DNA of 64,000 bases from Phaseolus vulgaris (lineage: Eukaryota; Streptophyta; Magnoliopsida; Fabales; Fabaceae), in the NCBI RefSeq assembly GCF_000499845.2, contig NC_023755.2:33009753-33073752 (forward strand), in the 5' to 3' direction. Positions 57,528 to 64,000 of the stretch are shown here, in pieces. The notes under the pieces are model-generated. The model was not told the origin of the DNA. It did not search any database and worked only from the letters and a program-made list of their open reading frames with translations. The first letter of the stretch is position 1. Every line of letters begins with the position of its first letter. Made by a program: the position numbers and the translations under genes.

Positions 57528-59770
57528 TTAACATCAATAGAATATTCATACCAATAGAATATTGATCAAGAAAACAAGCAGATATTATTTCGTGAATGAT
57601 TGCTTCTCAGTCTATTTGAAGTAATTAAAAAATAAATTAGTTGGAAAATTTTCAATCTTTTTTTTCAATTTCACGGAATGCTAGCCAAATTAGTGATGGT
57701 GCAGGAGTTGTGCTCCTCATGAAGAGAAGAGTGACTATGCAAAAGGGGCTTCCTATTCTTGGAATCTTTAGATAAATTATAACAATGACCTACAATTATC
57801 CTATGATGTGCACACCACATGCATTTAGCCCTGAAATACATGTTTTCTTTTATCCAAACTCGATGTCTCTATAGAAGCTGCACTTTGAACTATTAATTTG
57901 ATTAATTGAACACCAAACTATACAGAGTCTTAGAAGTTAATTCAGTTCCTGAGTGTTTGAGTAAATGTAAACTAACAAAACAAGCATGTAGATGTAGGGC
58001 CACTATGCAATATATACTCACATTTGGCATCCTTCAGGTGAAGGTATTGAAAAATATTCATTTATGTGTGTGTATTATATATAATAGGGATACTTATTAG
58101 GTAAAATACTTAAATCTTGAAGCCATGTCCTTCACATTTAATATATGAGAATATTATATGCTGAAAGGATATGTGAAATCAGTAACATAAATTTTACTTG
58201 AAACCTATTCAGACATGGACTGATACTGAAATCAGATTTCTAATAGAACCTTATTCATTATTATTTTTCTATTTTTAATTTGTAAAATAGAAATTAGTCT
58301 CACAAGTGAATTCTAATAAGGAAGTAAAATGCATTGAACTCTTCTCATAAACTGTAATCAAATTATACATCTTTCCTCTGGGAGAAGTTAAATAACAGAG
58401 TTTCTATAAAAGTTAAGTAAGTCCACAAGTTGATTTTCACTTATGGAAGAAGCTAACTTTATTTTACTCTCTGATTTTCTTCAAGTGTTCAAAAGACAAA
58501 TTTATTCAAATAGACTCTTAATTATTAGCTACTTTATATTGCATGTTTTCACCGTCAAAGTCACTTCAATTAATCTTGTACTAAGTGTTTCTCAATATAT
58601 GACCACACCCCTTAAATAGAAAAAAATAAGTAAACACAAGTCAAACAGAATACAAATCCAATTCAATCTTATAAATTTAGTTTATAATATGAGGTTTGCA
58701 CTCAATTATATACTATTAAATGATCTACTCGTTAATTAATCATGACATTTTGTATTAACAAGTTCAATCACAAGCAAATAATAGATCTGTTTATTTATTC
58801 TTTTAGGAAAAAAATAATTTTAATAAAATAATCAGTTATTATAATTTTTAATATGTTTAAATACTTTTTTAAAAGCATAAACTTTTTATTATTGTGAGTG
58901 AAATTGGTTTAATATTATATTACAAGAATGACATTTATTTAACTTAATAAAAATTATCACCTTCCAAGATATTTATCGGGTACATGAAATGAAAAGATAC
59001 AAAAATATTTTAAAATAAAAGAATGTTTTGTTTGTCAATCATTCTAATATTAAAAATATAATAATAAAATATGTTAGTCAAATAATATGATATTATGAAA
59101 ACACAAAAAATGATAGTTTGTTGTGACATTCATATGATGGAAAAATTTGGAAACACTTTGATAATATATATCCATAATTTGCAATTGATCCATGACATCT
59201 AAGACTTGATTTATGTTATGATAGGTTCACTCCTTACGTCTAAACTTCAACATTCCATATTTTTGTTTACCTGTATATCTTAATTCTTACAACCTACCCC
59301 TTGAAAAGGTGTATGACCAAATCATACATATTTCTAACTTGTCTCATACCTGACCCAACTAAAAAAATAAATGTCTACTTGGAGACTTAGGCGGTAGGTA
59401 GAAGGTAACCATAATGATTCCTTTGAGATTAAACGGAGAATCCATGTCAGAGATGAATAGCAGGGTGGAATGTCCCATCCCACAAAAAGTGAATGAGTTA
59501 TCTATAGTATTAGTGTTCCAGCTTGTATCCGAAAAAATTGCATTGATAATGATGGAGAATGGATAAGATAATTTGGAGTCTCCATTATTTATGTGATATT
59601 TTTAAATGTGTATAACTTGTTTTCATGCACCAATAGTAAAGTAGGAAAGTGAGAACAATTATCATGTAAAACAATATCATATAAAAAATAAAATAAAATT
59701 CATCTTTTGCAATTTCAGTAATATAATTTTGTCTCCTACAAAAACGATTTGAATTAATTTGTAGTGGTTA
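57528..59770. other. AT-rich DNA, no recognisable gene
   Basis: No motif on either strand. A somewhat more complex block at 59340-59500 could be an old repeat. Confidence 0.55.
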
Positions 59771-60858
59771 CACTAGTACAAAATATGAATTCTACGACTC
59801 TCTATAAAGATGGTTTGTAAAGAGCAGTCGTTTTCAGCAAAATTTCAGTGTTTTTAATGACGGTTCCTTGTTGAATCGTCGTTGTTGACTCCTGGAGCGT
59901 TTTTTTCCGCAAGCTCCCTTCACTCTCACTCTCTCCACTCACTTCATCTTTTTCCTCACACTCCCTTCACCTTCACCTTCCTCACTCTCACTTATCTTCT
60001 CCCTTCACCTTCATTGCACGTGCGACCGCACCACCCGCCCTTAAACCCGCCACCCCCCCACCCTCTTACACTCGCACCGTGCAATGAACCCTAAGGTTGT
60101 GCCGCCAGCCTCCCTTCCTCCTACAATCGCGCGCTACCATCGAAGGAGAACCGCTCATCCGCACTTCTTTTTCCCGCCAGGTTAGTGTTTTAATACTCTT
60201 TACTGCTTTTAATAAATTTATGAATACAGCGTGTTGGTTGGTTTTGAGTCCGGGGTGTTCGACCTTCAACAATTTTTATTTAGAGAGTTTTGAATTAGAT
60301 AATATTTGTGTTGATGCTGAGAATGCGCGCCAACCCTTCACCTCTGCACGCCCACACCGCTAGCACCTCCACTATTTTTAGTATTTTTAGGGTTTAGGAT
60401 TTTAAATCTTTTAATAAATATTTGAATGTATGTGTTAATTAGTTAATAGTAATGTAATAGGCACAAAATGGGTCTTGAGAAACAAGGTAAGGTATCATCA
60501 CTAAAAGCAAAGCAAGGTGTTTGGTTTGCATGATTGAGGAAGACAAGTAATATTGTAAAATTCATTAAAAATAGGTAGAAATTGATATTTGATCCAAATT
60601 TTTCTGTGGGAACTTGATTTAGTGTATATTTGATGGAGGAGTTCTCGGAGTGAAGAGAAAAGTGATAGATTTGGAGTTTCAAAAAATTAGCGTGGCAAAA
60701 CTTCAAACGGTCATAACTTTTGATAGAGAAGTCGGATGGAGACTCGTAAAATGAAAGTTGTTCGAAACGAGATAATGAAGGCCATTGGCCCCACCAAAAT
60801 TCCATCATTTACAATCCTTTTTTTTAGTATTATTTAGGTATTTTGAGGTTTTAACATA
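59771..60858. other. Possible CACTA terminus and GC-richer leader
   Basis: CACTAGTACAAAATATG at 59771 resembles a CACTA-family end. The following sequence has ACGACTCTCTATAAAG and inverted GACGGTT/CGTCG-type motifs. 59880-60180 is C-rich, with a donor-like CCGCCAGGTTAGTG at 60174-60187. No open frame shows a recognisable domain. The opposite transposon end was not found. Confidence 0.35.
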
Positions 60859-61314
60859 TGTACTGGGATGACCGACCGGTCCCTTGACCCGGTCAACCCA
60901 TGTGCCAGGACCATACTTAAGGTACGAGGTCGACCATGTGTCACACGTGGCCGACCGACACCGAGTGCTCAAGTCAAAGGTTGACCCAATTAACGAAGGT
61001 TAACCCATGGTTAGGAAACGGCCTAATCCAACCCTAATTGCTAAACAACCCCCTAATCCGGCCCAACAGCGAGGGCCCATCAAGGTAATATAAATATCAC
61101 GCATTCCAAGGAATAAGGTACGTCATTATCTACAGTATTCCAGCCAGCCGAATACGATACCCCACTGACTTGAGCGTTGGAGTGTCATCTGCAGGTACCC
61201 CACCCGCCTAAAGGATCATCCAGCAAGAAGAACCGGAGGAGGAAGTGAAGCGCGACCGACCGAGTGACGTTCGAAGATAATAGTTCTCCAAGTCCCCAAC
61301 CTCGCTCGAGAACA
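60859..61314 (+). repeat. Gypsy 5' LTR
   Basis: It starts TGTACTGGGATGACC and ends CTCGAGAACA, just before the primer site; about 456 bp. It is rich in GACCGACCG motifs. The left edge rests on the TG start and a change in composition, since the 3' LTR is not available. Confidence 0.7.
61089..61096 (+). promoter_or_regulatory. TATA box of gypsy LTR
   Basis: TATAAATA inside the LTR, about 225 bp from its end, the expected position for a U3 promoter. Confidence 0.65.
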
Positions 61315-61316
61315 AT

Positions 61317-61335
61317 TGGCGCCCACCGTGGGGCC
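61317..61335 (+). other. Gypsy primer binding site
   Basis: TGGCGCCCACCGTGGGGCC lies two bases after the LTR end. TGGCGCC-type primer sites are usual in plant Tat/Athila gypsy elements. Confidence 0.75.
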
Positions 61336-61383
61336 GAGGAGAGCCAACAACAACCACAGCAGTAGTTGGTATCAACCCGCAGC

Positions 61384-61833
61384 ATGGCAAGCATGACCGA
61401 AGCAGACCAAACAGCAATGATGATGGCCCTTCAGAAGGAGCTAGCAGAGATGAAGAAGGCACATGAGGAGACGGCTAAGAAGAATGAAGAGGAGATCAAA
61501 AACCTCCAAGAAGAAAACAAGCGGATGAAAAGATTGGTCGAAGGGGTGCCATCCCTCGCTGTGACTAATCAGGCCGGCAGGTCCCACGCTACCGGGGCCG
61601 GCTTCCAGGCCAAGAAAGACACCAAGAATGATTTCACCCTGGAGATGGATGGGGAATCCCACCCCAGCAAGACCATCAACACCACCGCCCAGGGGGCCCG
61701 GACCGACGCCATCCCTTCACTGACCGTGTCATGGAAACCCCCTTGCCAGACAAATGGAAAGGCTTTAACAGGGACCGTTACGATGGGACGACCGATCCAG
61801 ATGAACATGTGGACGCGTACACGACCCATATGA
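61384..61833 (+). pseudogene. Gypsy gag N-terminus (frameshifted)
   Basis: The first ATG is at 61384 (a TTG-initiated reading would begin at 61366). A helical, charged, coiled-coil-like segment (residues about 15-55: LQKELAEMKKAHEETAKK) leads into sequence whose conserved continuation (HPFTDRVMETPLPDKWKGF) lies in another frame from about 61700. The nominal frame stops at 61833. A one-base indel between about 61600 and 61700 explains this. Confidence 0.8.
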
Positions 61834-64000
61834 GCCTGTACACCACGGACGACGCAGTATTCTGCCGAGTCTTTCCAACCTCACTGAAGGGCAGCGCTCT
61901 GAGCTGGTTCACCAAACTCCCAGCACACTCAATAGATTGCTTCGAGACACTGGTAGCTAAGTTTGACATCCAGTTCGCAACCAGCCGCCCCCACCATCTA
62001 ACATCCATAGCCCTGGTCGGCATTCGTCAAGAGAGGGGAGAGTCCCTCCGAACATTCATCGACCGGTTCAGCAAGACCGCTATGAGCATTCGCAACCTCA
62101 GCCCTGAGGTGGCGATGCACCACATGCTGACCGCCCTCAGACCCGGCCCGTTCGCTGACAGCCTGTGCATGCAGCCTGCTATCAATCTAGATGACCTTAG
62201 ACGCCGAGCGGCCAAGTTCATGCAGCTGGAGGAACTTCGTGAATTCAGAAACAACGCCCGAGCCGAGGCAAGCGGGGAAAAGAAAGAAGATAGAGAGCGG
62301 CCAGGAAGGTCCCGAACCGGTCGGGACCAGAAAAGGGACAATCGCGGACCCCGTTTCTCCCGCTACACACCTTTGAACGCGGAGAGGAGCAAAATTTTAC
62401 AAGAGGCCCTGAGCGCCGAGTTAATACCACCGCCCCGAAGGGCCTTGAGCCCAGAAAATGTCGACCGCAACAAACGATGCCGGTACCATAAGAATACCGG
62501 CCATTCAACCAAGGAGTGCCAAACCCTGAAGGACAAAATTGAGGAACTTATCCAAGCCGGGCACCTCAGGCGCTTCGTGCGCGGAACCCGAGAAACGCGC
62601 CGCTCCCCATGCAAGGAGCAAACGGTCAGGAGACGAGACCGAACCCCCCCAGGCCCACGAGATGGCGAGAGGTGGGGTGACCGAAGGGGACGAAGAGACG
62701 ACCCCTCACAAACTGACACCCGCAGCGGCCGAGAAGTGATTAATACCATAGCCGGAGGGTTCGGTGGCGGAGGCAGTACCAACAGCGCGCGCAAGAAGCA
62801 CCTCCGCGCCGTCCACCAAGTAAATCTTGTCTCCGTCCGACCAAGGATGCCACCAATCACGTTCACAGATGAAGATTTCAAGGGGATAGACCCAACCCAG
62901 GACGACCCCATGGTGATATCGGTCGACATCGATAACTTCACGATCAAAAAGACCCTCGTGGACCAGGGGAGCTCGGTCGACATACTATACTGGAAGACCT
63001 TCAAAGCCATGAGAATACCGGGGGAGGAAATGATGCCCTACAACGACCATGTGGTCGGCTTCTCAGGGGAGCGCGTGGGGACAAGGGGGTACATAGAGTT
63101 GTACACGACGTTCGGCATGGAAGGGGCCAGCAAAACCCTCAAAATCAGATACCTGGTCATAAACGCCAACACGTCTTACAACATCCTCCTCGGCAGGTCG
63201 TCCCTCAACAAACTTGGAGCGATCGTCTCCACACCCCATCTGGCAATGAAGTTCCCTTCCCTCTCGGGCGACATCCTGACCATACATGTAGATCAAAAGG
63301 TCGCCCGAGAATGTTACGCCGAAAGCCTGCGGGTCGAGCCCACACAACAGGGGCCCAACGGCAGCCGCTCGCCCAGGCGAAAGATAGCCGACCGTGGTAG
63401 GAGCCCCCGCCGACACTCACCCCAACCCAAGAAAGGCATCACCATGGCAGACCTGGATCCCAGGGAGATTGAGCCGAGACTTGAGGCCAAGGACGAGCTA
63501 CGACAAGCCGAACTCGATGGGAAGGATCGGTATATAAGCATAGGCACGACAATGGCCGCCGCCGATGCAGACTTCGTTCACCAAACCCTCAAGAGAAACG
63601 TAGACCTTTTTGCGTGGACGACGGCCGATGTACCTGGCGTCCACCCGGACATCATCACCCATCGCCTCTCTGTATATAAAGAAGCCCGACCGGTCGCACA
63701 AAAGAAGAGGAACCATGGAGAAGACAAGCGGCTGGCCGCCAGAAGTGAGGCCGAGAAGCTCTTGAAAGCCGGCTTCATAGCCGAGGCACGATACTCCACT
63801 TGGCTAGCCAACGTCGTGATGGTTAAAAAGCCGAGCGGCAAATGGCGAATGTGCGTAGACTACAAGGACCTCAACAAGGCGTGCCCCAAGGACTCATATC
63901 CCCTTCCCAACATCGACCGGCTCGTAGACGGAGTGGCCGGCCACAAGATATTGAGCTTCCTGGACGCCTACTCCGGCTACAACCAGATCAGCATGCACCA
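61686..64000 (+). CDS. Gypsy gag-pol frame, open to window edge
   Basis: From about 61686 a single frame is open to 64000 (about 770 codons). Order: capsid-type gag (KWKGFNRDRYDGTTDPDEH, then SALSWFTKLP), a linker rich in Arg, the knuckle CRYHKNTGHSTKEC, an Arg/Gly-rich stretch, an aspartic protease (TLVDQGSSVDILY, NILLGR), and the start of reverse transcriptase (EARYSTWLANVVMVKKPSGK, CVDYKDLNKACPKD, LSFLDAYSGYNQI). The first RT catalytic Asp (FLDAYSGY) is present. The rest is outside the window. It lacks its own start because of the upstream frameshift. Confidence 0.9.

Larger units (their letters stand above)
60859..64000 (+). mobile_element. Ty3/gypsy element, 5' part (Tat-like)
   Basis: 5' LTR, primer site, gag, protease and the beginning of reverse transcriptase, running off the right edge. 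The base composition (GC-rich) contrasts with the AT-rich surroundings. The order gag-PR-RT, the CRYHKNTGHSTKEC knuckle and the DQGSSVDILY protease site indicate a plant Tat/Athila-type gypsy element (family knowledge). The target duplication cannot be checked because the 3' end is outside the window. Confidence 0.9.

Noticed and set aside
59882..60363. Frames of 70 and 88 codons in the C-rich block
   Set aside because: Ser/His/Pro-rich low-complexity translations. The DNA is better explained as a transposon or UTR-like leader.
62027..63010. Minus-strand frames of 104 and 215 codons in the gypsy region
   Set aside because: GC-rich DNA gives long antisense frames. The plus frame has the gag, protease and RT motifs.

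Overview
The window is nuclear DNA of a flowering plant, most likely a legume. It is AT-rich and intron-poor, filled with degenerate plant Ty1/copia, Ty3/gypsy and LINE sequences, contains one plant-type (TTTAGGG) telomere tract, and carries a BAHD malonyltransferase gene of a plant-specific clade. The legume assignment is inferred from the general look of the LTRs and satellites, not from a marker gene. No rRNA, tRNA or CRISPR was seen.

The main architectural feature is a direct segmental duplication of about 30 kb. Copy 1 is 1963-23050 and copy 2 is 31533-53470. Each copy holds, in the same order: a minus-strand Ty1/copia element with a solo LTR nested in its 5' LTR (Copia-A); an AT-rich repeat tract; a plus-strand Ty1/copia element lacking its reverse transcriptase (Copia-B); a MITE-like repeat; a LINE 3' fragment; and one intact intronless BAHD acyltransferase gene on the minus strand. 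The two enzyme genes (21594-23015 and 52014-53435) are the only clearly intact host genes. They differ at 22 of 473 residues, share only 35 bp upstream of the ATG, and therefore have unrelated promoter regions.

The copies have since changed independently. Copy 1 lost the left end of Copia-A. Copy 2 keeps both ends with matching TTGCT target-site duplications, and has gained a 1823-bp solo LTR (ACATT duplications) and a 33-bp interstitial telomere tract. It has also lost 530 bp, 194 bp and several smaller pieces, often at microhomologies.

23051-30732 separates the copies. It contains an AT-rich repeat, two exon-like segments, a 1.9-kb element bounded by long inverted repeats that carries a retroelement-like leader ORF, and a WD40-like gene relic. 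53471-60858 is AT-rich, with a 27-bp minisatellite, the C-terminal exons of a probable CACTA-type transposon protein, and a possible CACTA terminus. 60859-64000 is the 5' part of a GC-rich Ty3/gypsy element (Tat-like) that runs off the window; its gag has one frameshift and its gag-pol frame is then open to the edge.

No operon-like or defence-like system is present. The most interesting biology is the duplicated acyltransferase pair with swapped promoters and a mosaic divergence pattern, and the record of double-strand-break repair in copy 2.
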